A DNA stretch of 10,543 bases, from contig JAGVKR010000042.1 of NCBI GenBank assembly GCA_020050375.1, positions 1-10,543 on the forward strand, read 5' to 3'. Position 1 is the stretch's first letter. The number at the start of each line of letters is the position of its first letter. This document shows positions 1-6,640 of the stretch, in pieces. The notes beneath the pieces were generated by a model. The model did no database searches. It saw nothing but the letters and a program-made list of their open reading frames with translations, and had not been told where the DNA came from. The position numbers and the translations under genes were made by a program. The stretch comes from Planctomycetales bacterium. Its GTDB lineage: Bacteria; Planctomycetota; Planctomycetia; Planctomycetales; Planctomycetaceae.

Positions 1-2595
1 GTAGTGCGCCGCCGACTGCGCGCGGGCGCTGTACACCGTGTTCCGGCAGCCGACGTCGGCGACAAGGGGATGGGCCTCGCCCACGTGATCGCGGAGCTCG
101 ACCCGGTGCCGGTCGCACGGACGGCCGCATTCGTGAAAGTCTTTGCCGTTCGACATCACGTGCGAGAAGACGCAATGCTCCATGTGGAACATGGGAATGT
201 GCTGATGCAGAACGACCTCGAATAATCCCGGATCGATCCGCCCCAAGAGCGCTTCGAGCTGAGGCAGGTTGAGATCATAGCTTGGTGTGAGACGGACCAG
301 CCCCTCGCCGGCGAACAGGTCGGCCGTCAACTCGTTGGCGACGTTGAGTGCGTAGTCGCCAAAGAGAGTCAATTCGGGGAACCGCTCGCGATAAAAGCTG
401 ATGGCCGCCAGGTTCCGCACGAGCACGCCGTCCGGTTTGCAGTTGGCGATCTGGAGCAACAGCCCCTCTTCGGTCGGCTTGACGATCCGCGGCGTCGCCA
501 GCGCGACCGTCATTCCCGCCGCCCGGCACAGAGCCACCGCCTGCTTCGACAGTCGGACTTCCTCAAAATCGCAGTAGACGAACGACGGCCGTACGACCTC
601 CGCCGCCTGAGACCAGGCGAGCAGCGCTTCGAGTTGTTCGAGCGTGCGGCAAAGGACGGAATAGTGCGGAGTGGGGAGTGTGGAGTGCGGAGTCACAGGG
701 GGCGAAAACTGGGTGCTCGGCACTGAGCACTCAGTGCTCAGTTTCCGTTCGCGAATCTCACGTCGCATCTCATCCAGCGCGGCGGGATTCACTTTCACCG
801 TCGGTGGCCCCTGTCGGAGAAGTTCGATCAACTCGGCCACCGCGCGCCGCCGCAGATCGTTGAGAACGCTCTTGGGGACCATCACGGGTAGAACGTCGAC
901 CGGGCCGTCCGCTCCGATGAGTTTGATCTGATCGAGTTGGAATGGAGTTCCGCCGAGCCGGCCGAACTGTTCGACGAGCAATTCCTGCGTGAGCGGGTGC
1001 TTGATCGCCGTTTCGAGCAGTTTGTCGGTCGTAACCGCCGCTTCGTAACCGGCGTCGTCGCGAAAGGAAACTTCGAGCGGTTGTCCGACGACGCCCCGGA
1101 CTTCGATCGTCAGCGGCGTCCGCTGCGGCAGGTCGTCGGTTGCCCAGGTTTTCTCAAGGCGACGCCGGAGGGCCGGGTCGTCGGTCTTCCAAACGGTGGC
1201 ACCGATCGCAACGGCGCTGAGATTGACGGCGCCGCGGCCGAACGTGAGCTCGAAGGTGGTAGTCGAGAGTTGCGGGGAGGGGTTCAGGGGGCTGACGCCC
1301 CCCGCTCGCCGGGTTTGCGGCGCGTTTTCCGCAATCCCGTAAACGCGACCACCTTGCTCGTCCTGCTCCGGGTGTCCTTCGTCGAACACAACTCCGTCGC
1401 CGGGCTTGATCGGCAGGCAGGTGATGTCGTCGGAGCCGACGGATCTGCCTCGCGCGGGCCGATCTGAGACGTTGCCCCCCCTCAATCCCCCCGCGAACGG
1501 GGGGAAATCGGCCCCCTCCCCGTTCGCGGGGAGGGCTGGGGTGGGGGTTTGCGAATCCTTCAGTGGAAGCTGCGTGACGGAGAGCTCGTCGGCCAGTGCG
1601 ACGACGACTCCGCGGGGCGTCACGTCGACGACCGTCCCGATCCGCACGCCGCGATTCTTGGGAAAGCGTCCCTGCACCAGTTCCTGATGATCGATGCCGC
1701 TGAGGAAGCCGTGTGAGAAGCCTCGCGAAAAACTCTGCGCCAGATCGAGCTCCTGCTGTTGTGACAATGCGAACGGCCGTTTTTCGCGAGCCGCGTCGAG
1801 GGCCGCGCGATACGTTTGCGTCGTCGCGGCGACGTAATGCGCACTTTTCAGCCGCCCTTCGATCTTGACGCTGCACACGCCCAGCTTCGCCAGGTCGTCG
1901 ATCAAATCGTAAGCGGCGAGGTCCAGCGGACTGAGCAGATAGGCCTTATCCCCAAGATCGCGGACCTGGTCGTCAACGATCAATTCGTAGGGCTGTCGGC
2001 ACGCCTGTGCGCACTGCCCGCGATTGGCGCTGCGGCCGCCGATCGCTTCGCTCGTCAGGCATTGGCCGCTGTAGGCGACGCACAGGGCGCCATGCACGAA
2101 GACCTCGACCGGGACTCGCGTCTTCCCGGTGATCCGCTCGATCTCACGCAGCGACAGCTCGCGGGCCAGAATGACGCGCTCGACGCCGATCTGTCGGACG
2201 AACTCGATGCCTCGCGCTTCGGTAAGCGTCATCTGCGTCGAGCCGTGCACGGCGAACCCCGGAGCCAGCCGTCCCAGGAGCCGGGCGATTCCCAGGTCCT
2301 GGACGATGACCGCGTCGGCTCCCGCCTGGACGATCCCGAGCAGATACTCGACTGCCTGTGGCAGCTCGTCGGAGAAAATCAGCGTGTTGAACGTCACGTA
2401 GCCGCGCACGCCGTGCTCGTGCAGAAACTGCATCGTCTGCGGCAGCTCGGCCAGCGTGAAGTTCGTCGCCCGGTGCCGGGCGTTGAAATCCGACAGCCCG
2501 AAGTAGACCGCGTCGGCCCCGTTAGCGACCGCCGCCTGCAGCGCTTCGGCATCGCCCGCGGGGGAAAGCAATTCGGGTGACGAGACAGGCTTCAT
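1..2595 (-). CDS. U32 family protein with DUF3656 domain (RlhA/YdcP-like), C-terminus outside window
   Basis: The minus-strand frame is open without a stop from ATG at 2595 to the left edge (865 residues seen). The start gives the typical U32 opening ELLSPAGDAEALQAAVANGA. The U32 signature region around residues 165-200 has four cysteines (C172, C179, C195, C199) in HGALC-SGQC-RGQC-AQAC context. In characterised U32 proteins (UbiU/UbiV) such cysteines hold a 4Fe-4S cluster. A DUF3656-like domain follows at about 450-590 (HPLTQELLVEQFGRLGGTPF at 533-552). The C-terminal part carries a second set, C808, C823, C827 and C850. E. coli RlhA, which shares this domain order, hydroxylates C2501 of 23S rRNA; a matching role here is inference, and the old label 'collagenase-like peptidase' is doubtful. 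Repeat-derived sequence sits at residues about 350-375, 428-438 and 617-645, making the protein longer than RlhA. No clear ribosome binding site is seen. Confidence 0.93.
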   Translation of the reverse strand, partial: MKPVSSPELLSPAGDAEALQAAVANGADAVYFGLSDFNARHRATNFTLAELPQTMQFLHEHGVRGYVTFNTLIFSDELPQAVEYLLGIVQAGADAVIVQDLGIARLLGRLAPGFAVHGSTQMTLTEARGIEFVRQIGVERVILARELSLREIERITGKTRVPVEVFVHGALCVAYSGQCLTSEAIGGRSANRGQCAQACRQPYELIVDDQVRDLGDKAYLLSPLDLAAYDLIDDLAKLGVCSVKIEGRLKSAHYVAATTQTYRAALDAAREKRPFALSQQQELDLAQSFSRGFSHGFLSGIDHQELVQGRFPKNRGVRIGTVVDVTPRGVVVALADELSVTQLPLKDSQTPTPALPANGEGADFPPFAGGLRGGNVSDRPARGRSVGSDDITCLPIKPGDGVVFDEGHPEQDEQGGRVYGIAENAPQTRRAGGVSPLNPSPQLSTTTFELTFGRGAVNLSAVAIGATVWKTDDPALRRRLEKTWATDDLPQRTPLTIEVRGVVGQPLEVSFRDDAGYEAAVTTDKLLETAIKHPLTQELLVEQFGRLGGTPFQLDQIKLIGADGPVDVLPVMVPKSVLNDLRRRAVAELIELLRQGPPTVKVNPAALDEMRREIRERKLSTECSVPSTQFSPPVTPHSTLPTPHYSVLCRTLEQLEALLAWSQAAEVVRPSFVYCDFEEVRLSKQAVALCRAAGMTVALATPRIVKPTEEGLLLQIANCKPDGVLVRNLAAISFYRERFPELTLFGDYALNVANELTADLFAGEGLVRLTPSYDLNLPQLEALLGRIDPGLFEVVLHQHIPMFHMEHCVFSHVMSNGKDFHECGRPCDRHRVELRDHVGEAHPLVADVGCRNTVYSARAQSAAHY
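663..696. repeat. GTGCGGAGTG-type simple repeat inside the U32 gene
   Basis: Tandem-like variants of AGTGCGGAGTGG occur between 663 and 696. They are read on the minus strand in frame as a Pro/Thr/His/Ser-rich stretch (VTPHSTLPTPHY, residues about 634-645). The core GAGTGCGGA also opens the repeat block at 4807-4842, so this belongs to a dispersed family. It lies in the linker after the DUF3656 domain. Confidence 0.6.
704..746. repeat. Nested palindrome (ACTGAGCACT inverted repeat) inside the U32 gene
   Basis: ACTGAGCACT (722-731) and AGTGCTCAGT (733-742) are a perfect 10-bp inverted repeat around one base. An outer GTGCTC/GAGCAC pair (712-717 with 725-730) and outer ends GAAAACTG (704-711) and CAGTTTCC (739-746, 7 of 8 complementary) make a compact nested palindrome. 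It directly adjoins the 663-696 repeat and is translated on the minus strand without a stop, as residues about 617-631. Confidence 0.65.
1283..1313 (-). repeat. REP-like hairpin repeat, GTCA-loop subtype, inside the U32 gene
   Basis: These 31 bases are identical to 3121-3151. On the minus strand they read as a head (CCCGGCGAGCGG) followed by a hairpin of GGGGGC, loop GTCA-like, GCCCCC. In the U32 frame they encode RRAGGVSPLN (residues about 428-438), lying between GGRVYGI and the FELTFGRG segment. The exact second copy outside the gene shows this is a dispersed element rather than ancestral protein sequence. Confidence 0.85.
1475..1547. repeat. Large GC-rich imperfect palindrome inside the U32 gene
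   Basis: CCCCGCGAACGGGG (1489-1502) is the exact reverse complement of CCCCGTTCGCGGGG (1518-1531). The arms extend outward imperfectly through C-rich (1475-1488) and G-rich (1532-1547) runs. The sequence resembles the 'CCCTCCCCGCGAACGGGGAGGG' style of dispersed repeat common in several bacterial phyla (recognised from memory, not searched). It is read in frame on the minus strand as a Pro/Gly/Ala-rich stretch, residues about 350-375. Confidence 0.75.
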
Positions 2596-2628
2596 GATGA
2601 AAAGGCAACCAACGAACAACGAGCACCA

Positions 2629-2654
2629 GCGAGCGGCGGGGTTAATCCCCGCCG
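2629..2654 (+). repeat. REP-like hairpin repeat, TTAA-loop subtype, copy 1
   Basis: A head GCGAGCGG (2629-2636) overlaps a hairpin with arms CGGCGGGG (2634-2641) and CCCCGCCG (2647-2654) around a TTAAT loop. Bases 2629-2652 are identical to 2995-3018. On the minus strand the hairpin would sit 39 nt before the U32 start codon, in its leader, where it could affect translation or RNA stability (inference). Confidence 0.8.
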
Positions 2655-2949
2655 ACCCAAAAATCCAATGCCCCCAGAATCACAGCCGGTCAGCGCCCCG
2701 CGCTGTCCCAGCAAACCACGGGCAGGCGATCCCAATCAACGCAACCTACGGCATCCGAGATCGCCAACTGATTTCCAGATTCAGACCGTTTCGGCGCCAA
2801 AGCCGCATCGGCGCTTCCTCAGTCGCCTCGGAACAACCGCAGCTCGCAACACCATGCAATGTGGATGTTGCGTGTAAACTCCGAGAACTGCGCGTTTTTT
2901 TCCCGGGGATCGAATGCGTGGCTATCGAAACACGCTCTATCCAACAAAT

Positions 2950-2978
2950 AGTATACAAATTTATAGATTTGGCGTCAA
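2950..2978 (-). promoter_or_regulatory. Near-consensus sigma70-type promoter facing the U32 gene
   Basis: On the minus strand, TTGACG (2978-2973) and TATACT (2955-2950) are separated by exactly 17 bases, in an AT-rich island that stands out from the GC-rich surroundings. Transcription would begin near 2943 and run into the U32 gene at 2595, leaving a leader of about 348 nt. Nothing else is encoded in that direction before the U32 gene. The match is visible in the sequence; activity is inferred. Confidence 0.65.
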
Positions 2979-2992
2979 TTTGCGGCAGCCCC

Positions 2993-3018
2993 CGGCGAGC
3001 GGCGGGGTTAATCCCCGC
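2993..3018 (+). repeat. REP-like hairpin repeat, TTAA-loop subtype, copy 2
   Basis: The head CGGCGAGCGG is followed by arms GCGGGG (3002-3007) and CCCCGC (3013-3018) around TTAAT. It shares 24 identical bases with copy 1. The preceding bases CCCGGCGAGCGG also match the head of the GTCA-loop repeats at 1283-1313 and 3121-3151, tying the two subtypes into one family. It lies just upstream of the U32 promoter candidate. Confidence 0.8.
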
Positions 3019-3120
3019 TGGCCGTCGTCGGAAGATCAATGGCCGCCAGCGACGCGCCCCTCGGGAGTGCCCGGAACCCACGGTCCTTCTACCGGTTCCC
3101 GATCGAAAGTCTGGCGTTGC

Positions 3121-3151
3121 TTCAGGGGGCTGACGCCCCCCGCTCGCCGGG
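3121..3151 (-). repeat. REP-like hairpin repeat, GTCA-loop subtype, abutting the MFS stop codon
   Basis: These 31 bases are identical to 1283-1313 inside the U32 gene. Read on the minus strand, the repeat begins one base after the MFS stop codon (3153-3155) and folds as GGGGGC / GCCCCC. There is no U-tract, so it is not a standard intrinsic terminator, but a strong hairpin there could protect or end the MFS transcript. Confidence 0.85.
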
Positions 3152-3152
3152 G

Positions 3153-4673
3153 TCATTCAGCCATGTCGGTGTGGGTCGGTTCCGGCAGAAAGAAGCAGGC
3201 GATGCTGCCGATCAGGTAGACCGCGAACGCGACGGCGGCTGACGTCAGGGCGAACTTCGCCGGCGCCGGCCCAACCGAATCGGGCAAGCGCGACACAATC
3301 TCGGCCGTCACCAGCGCGAACGAAGTGCCGAACATTCGACCGCCGATGTTTGCGGCGAAGCTCTCGCCGGTCCCGCGCAAATGCACCGGATAAACCAGCG
3401 GCAGATAGTTCCCCCAGAAACTGAACTGGGCCACCGTAAACAGCCCCGCCAGCGCGACCGCCATCGACATCGTCGTGAACGGCAGCTTGCCGAGGTAAAT
3501 GCTTTCGAGGTTGAGCTCAAAAAACGTCTTGTTCTCGACGCGGAGGAACATGTAGAAAATCAGCGGAACGAGAATCAGGCCTGGGCCCTGAAACACACGG
3601 AGCAGGTTGCGGCGGCTGGCAATCCGCACGGCGAGCAGAGCCAGGAGGAACCGGCCAAGCAGCCCGCCGATCTCCTGCACCTTCGTGTATTCCGAAGCGA
3701 CCTTCTGCTCAACCTGTCGCTGAGCGCCGATCTTCATCTTTTTCGCCGCCTCTTCATCGGGAGGCAGTTTGAGTTTTTCGACGGCGGCCTGAGCTTTGGC
3801 TTTCACGTCAGCCAGTCCGGGGACAATCTGAGGGAGCTGCTGAATCGCGCCGAACGCCGCACCGTAACTGCACGCGAACATGATCGTCGTGACGATCGTC
3901 GTCTTTCGCAGAGCGGGAGCGAACAACTCGGCGATGCTCGGCCGGCGGAGGCTTCCGGAGGCTTTCTTCTGGGCCCAGACCGGGCTTTCCGGCAGGAAGG
4001 GCCGAATCACGATCAGCGGAATCGCCGGAATCAAACCCGACATCAGCGTGTAGCGCCAAGCCTCGTGCTGATGCTCGGGGGCAATTGTGCCGACGATGCC
4101 GGTGAGCCCGGCCGGGATCGCAATCGCGACCCAGCTTGCCGCCTTCTCAATTGCGAGACCGTTGGCCACTGCGACGAGCAATCCGCCGATCGACGAAAAC
4201 GCCTGCGTGTATCCGAGCACCCGTTCGCGCTGGTTGTGATTGGGGAAGAGCTCGGCCAGCCACGCGACCGCGGCGACGAACTCGACGCAGACGCCAATGA
4301 ACGTCGTGCAGCGGAGCACGAGCAGCATCCAGATATTCGTCGAGAACCCGGCGAAGAACGCCGAGAAGGCGTACAGCAGTATGCTCCACGTGAGAACGAA
4401 CCTTCGGCCGAGGCGATCGGTGAGGTAGCCGCCGAACAGCCCGAATATTCCTCCGACGAACGCCGGGACGTAAAACAACCGACCCAGCCACGTTTGGAAC
4501 AGCTCTGTGCCGGGAGCCGCGCCGATGAGCTCCTGCAGCGCCGGCCGAAGGATGAGGGGGAGCATCAGCAACTCGTAAATGTCGAAGGCGAACCCGATCG
4601 CAGCGATGATGCAAATCAGCCACTGCACAGAAGTCAGCTTCGGCCGATCGGACGATGGAGCAAGCTGGGACAT
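3153..4673 (-). CDS. Major facilitator superfamily (MFS) transporter
   Basis: 506 residues with about 12 membrane segments (TM1 near 17-38, TM2 64-84, TM3 92-110, TM4 116-139, TM5 155-174, TM6 207-225, then TM7-TM12 from 258 to 497). The MFS motif A appears between TM2 and TM3 (GGYLTDRLGRR, 81-91), a PESPVW motif after TM6 (228-233, like the PESPRW of sugar and metabolite:H+ symporters), and an ELFPNHNQRER segment after TM4. It is an inner-membrane secondary transporter, probably proton-coupled; the substrate cannot be told. Two oddities: a charged, Lys/Glu/Ala-rich insert (about 283-335) between TM7 and TM8, and an extra hydrophobic segment at 181-197 between TM5 and TM6. ATG at 4673 is chosen because the hydrophilic N-terminus and TM1 follow at normal spacing. 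No clear ribosome binding site. It is divergent from the SGNH hydrolase gene and shows no operon partner. Confidence 0.93.
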   Translation of the reverse strand: MSQLAPSSDRPKLTSVQWLICIIAAIGFAFDIYELLMLPLILRPALQELIGAAPGTELFQTWLGRLFYVPAFVGGIFGLFGGYLTDRLGRRFVLTWSILLYAFSAFFAGFSTNIWMLLVLRCTTFIGVCVEFVAAVAWLAELFPNHNQRERVLGYTQAFSSIGGLLVAVANGLAIEKAASWVAIAIPAGLTGIVGTIAPEHQHEAWRYTLMSGLIPAIPLIVIRPFLPESPVWAQKKASGSLRRPSIAELFAPALRKTTIVTTIMFACSYGAAFGAIQQLPQIVPGLADVKAKAQAAVEKLKLPPDEEAAKKMKIGAQRQVEQKVASEYTKVQEIGGLLGRFLLALLAVRIASRRNLLRVFQGPGLILVPLIFYMFLRVENKTFFELNLESIYLGKLPFTTMSMAVALAGLFTVAQFSFWGNYLPLVYPVHLRGTGESFAANIGGRMFGTSFALVTAEIVSRLPDSVGPAPAKFALTSAAVAFAVYLIGSIACFFLPEPTHTDMAE

Positions 4674-4764
4674 GCGGGTTTCCAGGGTGAGATTCTGTGG
4701 CGCGCGAGCGCCCTGCGGCGGGCGCGCTCCGGCCGACAGGAGCGCGGAATGATCGAATCAACAG

Positions 4765-4794
4765 ACTGTAATCAGCAGCTTCGGGCATTGCCAG
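4765..4794 (-). promoter_or_regulatory. Weak promoter candidate for the MFS gene
   Basis: On the minus strand, CTGGCA (4794-4789) and TACAGT (4770-4765) each match four of six consensus bases, with an 18-base spacer, about 92 bases before the MFS start codon. It is the best candidate seen there but could easily be chance. Confidence 0.2.
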
Positions 4795-4806
4795 CGTGAG
4801 GCGGTC

Positions 4807-4842
4807 GAGTGCGGAATGCGGAGCTCGGAATGCGGAATGGAG
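4807..4842. repeat. GGAATGCGGA simple repeat block
   Basis: GGAATGCGGA occurs at 4813-4822 and 4827-4836, preceded by GAGTGCGGA (4807-4815) and followed by another partial unit, with GAGCTC in the middle. The GAGTGCGGA core also occurs in the repeat at 663-696 inside the U32 gene. Confidence 0.65.
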
Positions 4843-4891
4843 GGGCGACCGGAAGGGTGCGGCATTTTCGCTTTGGAGCGAATACGGCCAA

Positions 4892-4920
4892 TTGAGTCGA
4901 GCGTTCGGCGCGGCTATGCT
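4892..4920 (+). promoter_or_regulatory. Sigma70-type promoter candidate for the SGNH hydrolase gene
   Basis: TTGAGT (4892-4897) and TATGCT (4915-4920) are separated by exactly 17 bases; they match five of six and four of six consensus positions. Transcription would start near 4927, leaving a leader of about 210 nt before ATG 5137. Confidence 0.45.
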
Positions 4921-5136
4921 GACAGGTGAAGCGTTGCGCCTCACCCAGCGGGGTGCCACGGCCAGCGCCCGAAGGAAGTCGGCCGTGCGGACGTCTCGGA
5001 GTGTCGTTTCAAGATCGTGTGACCTCGGGGCCACCCGAGGCTTTTGCTAGTCTTTTTTCACCGCTCGCCCATTCACCGTTCGCACGGCCGACTCCCGTTG
5101 GTCGCTGGCCGTGGCACCCTCGATCACCTTTCCTCG

Positions 5137-6627
5137 ATGCCACCCCCCTTGCCGTCCAAGTCACACCCGAATCGTCGCAAACGCTGGGCGTTTCGCGCCA
5201 TAGCGGTGGCGCTCGGGTTGTCGCTGTTTGTCGTTGTCGAAGGGGTCTGCCGGCTGGCAGGTTGGGGTCGGCCGGCCGATTATGATGACCCGTTCGTCGG
5301 CTTCGATGCTCTGCAGCCGTTGTTCGTGGTTGACGCGAATGGTGGGCGGTACGAGATTCCGCCGGCGCGACGGCGATTCTTTCGTCCCGAGTCGTTTCCC
5401 GTCGTCAAGGAGCTGGGAGAGGTTCGGATTTTCGTTCTCGGCGGCTCGACCGTCGCGGGCGAACCGTATTCCAGCGAGACGTCATTTACGACGTGGCTCG
5501 AACTGGCGCTCCGTGCGGCTGACTCACGCCGCGAGTGGAACGTGATCAACTGCGGCGGCATCTCTTACGCCAGCTACCGTCTGGCGCCGATTCTCAAGGA
5601 GTGTCTGCAATACCAGCCGGACCTGTTCATCATCAGCACGGGGCACAACGAGTTTCTCGAGGACCGCACGTACCACGATGTTAAGCAACGCCCTGCTGCG
5701 CTGGGGGGCGCTTTTCGATCGTTGGCGCGGATGCGGACCGTCACTTTGTGTCGGGATGGGTTCGACAAATTGCGCGGCACAACCTCGAGTGCCGAGAATT
5801 TCGAACGAGCGAATCTCCCCACCGAAGTGGACGCGCTCTTGGACCACGAAGGAGGACTGGAGGCCTATCATCGCGATGAGGCACGGGCCGAAAGCATCCA
5901 CCGACACTTCGGCAACAATCTGCGGCGAATGGTGACGCTCGCACAGGATGCCGGCGTCCCGATCCTCCTGATCCGCGAAACGTCGAATCTCGCCGACTGC
6001 CCGCCGTTCAAGTCGGAGCATCGCGAAGGGCTTTCGGCCGAAGAATTGCGTGAATGGGAACAACGGATCGAGGCGGCGCGTGGGGTGTTAAATGGCAATG
6101 TGTCCCGAGCGATCGATCAACTGCGTCAGGCCCTGGAGATCGACGGCGACTACGCATTGACCTGGTACGAGCTGGGCAAGTGCTACGAGTCAAAGCACGA
6201 CTACCGGGAAGCGCGAAGTGCTTTTCTGAAAGCCCGCGATCTGGATGTCTGCCCCTTGCGAATCACGACTCCGCTCGAGCAGACGCTCCGTGAGGCGGCC
6301 GTCGAAACGGGCGTTCCGCTGGTTGATGCGCATGAGCTGCTCGAACAGCGCACCGCAAGCGGCATCCTCGGAGATTTCTGGCTGGTGGACCACGTTCATC
6401 CCTCCTTCACCGGCCACCAGGCCATTGCCGTGGCGCTGCTCGACGAGCTGACGCGCGAAGGACACGTTCATCCCGAGGCTGACAGCGAAACCCGCCGACG
6501 GACGGCTTTCGCCGAACACCTCGCCTCGCTCCCGCCCATCTACTTCGAGCGCGGCCGCCGAACGCTGGAATTGCTCCGCGGCTGGACGCAGGGACGGGCG
6601 GAGGGGATTCCGCTGCACGAGCCGTGA
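5137..6627 (+). CDS. Membrane-anchored SGNH/GDSL-like hydrolase with an internal TPR
   Basis: 496 residues from ATG 5137. An Arg/Lys-rich N-terminus is followed by one hydrophobic segment (about 20-38, ending EGVCRLAG), so it is probably anchored with the catalytic domain outside the inner membrane. SGNH blocks can be followed in order: the nucleophile block VLGGSTVAGE (Ser104), the INCGGISYASYR block (Gly), STGHNEFLED with Asn171, and DHVHPSFTGH with Asp418 and His421. Such enzymes cleave or transfer ester-linked acyl groups, often on surface glycans; the substrate here is unknown. Between blocks III and V lies a helical insert with at least one tetratricopeptide repeat (about residues 319-372, with ALTWYELGKCYESKHDYREA). 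A TTG at 5044 would add 31 residues without the family look; ATG 5137 gives a normal anchor start. No ribosome binding site is evident. It stands alone between two promoter-containing gaps. Confidence 0.88.
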   Translation: MPPPLPSKSHPNRRKRWAFRAIAVALGLSLFVVVEGVCRLAGWGRPADYDDPFVGFDALQPLFVVDANGGRYEIPPARRRFFRPESFPVVKELGEVRIFVLGGSTVAGEPYSSETSFTTWLELALRAADSRREWNVINCGGISYASYRLAPILKECLQYQPDLFIISTGHNEFLEDRTYHDVKQRPAALGGAFRSLARMRTVTLCRDGFDKLRGTTSSAENFERANLPTEVDALLDHEGGLEAYHRDEARAESIHRHFGNNLRRMVTLAQDAGVPILLIRETSNLADCPPFKSEHREGLSAEELREWEQRIEAARGVLNGNVSRAIDQLRQALEIDGDYALTWYELGKCYESKHDYREARSAFLKARDLDVCPLRITTPLEQTLREAAVETGVPLVDAHELLEQRTASGILGDFWLVDHVHPSFTGHQAIAVALLDELTREGHVHPEADSETRRRTAFAEHLASLPPIYFERGRRTLELLRGWTQGRAEGIPLHEP

Positions 6628-6640
6628 CGCGCCCTTTTTG

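Larger units (their letters stand above)
2596..3152. other. Non-coding region between the U32 and MFS genes
   Basis: No convincing gene lies in these 557 bases. Open frames here have compositions imposed by the repeats and no family resemblance. The stretch holds three REP-like hairpins (2629-2654, 2993-3018, 3121-3151), an AT-rich island at about 2939-2985 with a strong minus-strand promoter candidate, and a presumed U32 leader of about 350 nt. Within the leader, CAGCGC (2691-2696) and GCGCTG (2700-2705) form a short perfect hairpin. A 24-codon minus-strand frame (MVLRAAVVPRRL...) near 2855 is too weakly supported to call. Confidence 0.6.
4674..5136. other. Divergent intergenic region between MFS and SGNH hydrolase genes
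   Basis: No gene is supported here. It contains a GC-rich hairpin near the MFS start (GCGCCC 4708-4713 with GGGCGC 4720-4725), a weak minus-strand promoter candidate, a GGAATGCGGA repeat block (4807-4842) and a good plus-strand promoter candidate (4892-4920). Bases 5044-5136 are in frame with the SGNH gene from a TTG, but the encoded segment (LVFFHRSPIHRSHGR...) has no family resemblance and precedes an ATG that gives a normal signal-anchor start. Confidence 0.55.

Noticed and set aside
937..2580. Plus-strand open frames and a 240-codon minus-strand frame over the U32 gene
   Set aside because: All lie over the U32 reading frame, which has unambiguous family motifs; the alternatives have none.
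2594..3133. A 179-codon plus-strand frame and a 136-codon minus-strand frame (2746-3156) in the gap
   Set aside because: They translate straight through the hairpin repeats and have no family resemblance or ribosome binding site.
3381..4799. Long plus-strand open frame (472 codons) opposite the MFS gene
   Set aside because: It mirrors the MFS gene; its composition (Arg, Glu, Gln, His rich) is what codon bias on the other strand produces, with no domain or membrane segments.
5044..5136. TTG start at 5044 for the SGNH gene
   Set aside because: The extra 31 residues do not resemble a signal peptide, and ATG 5137 places the membrane anchor at a normal distance from the N-terminus.
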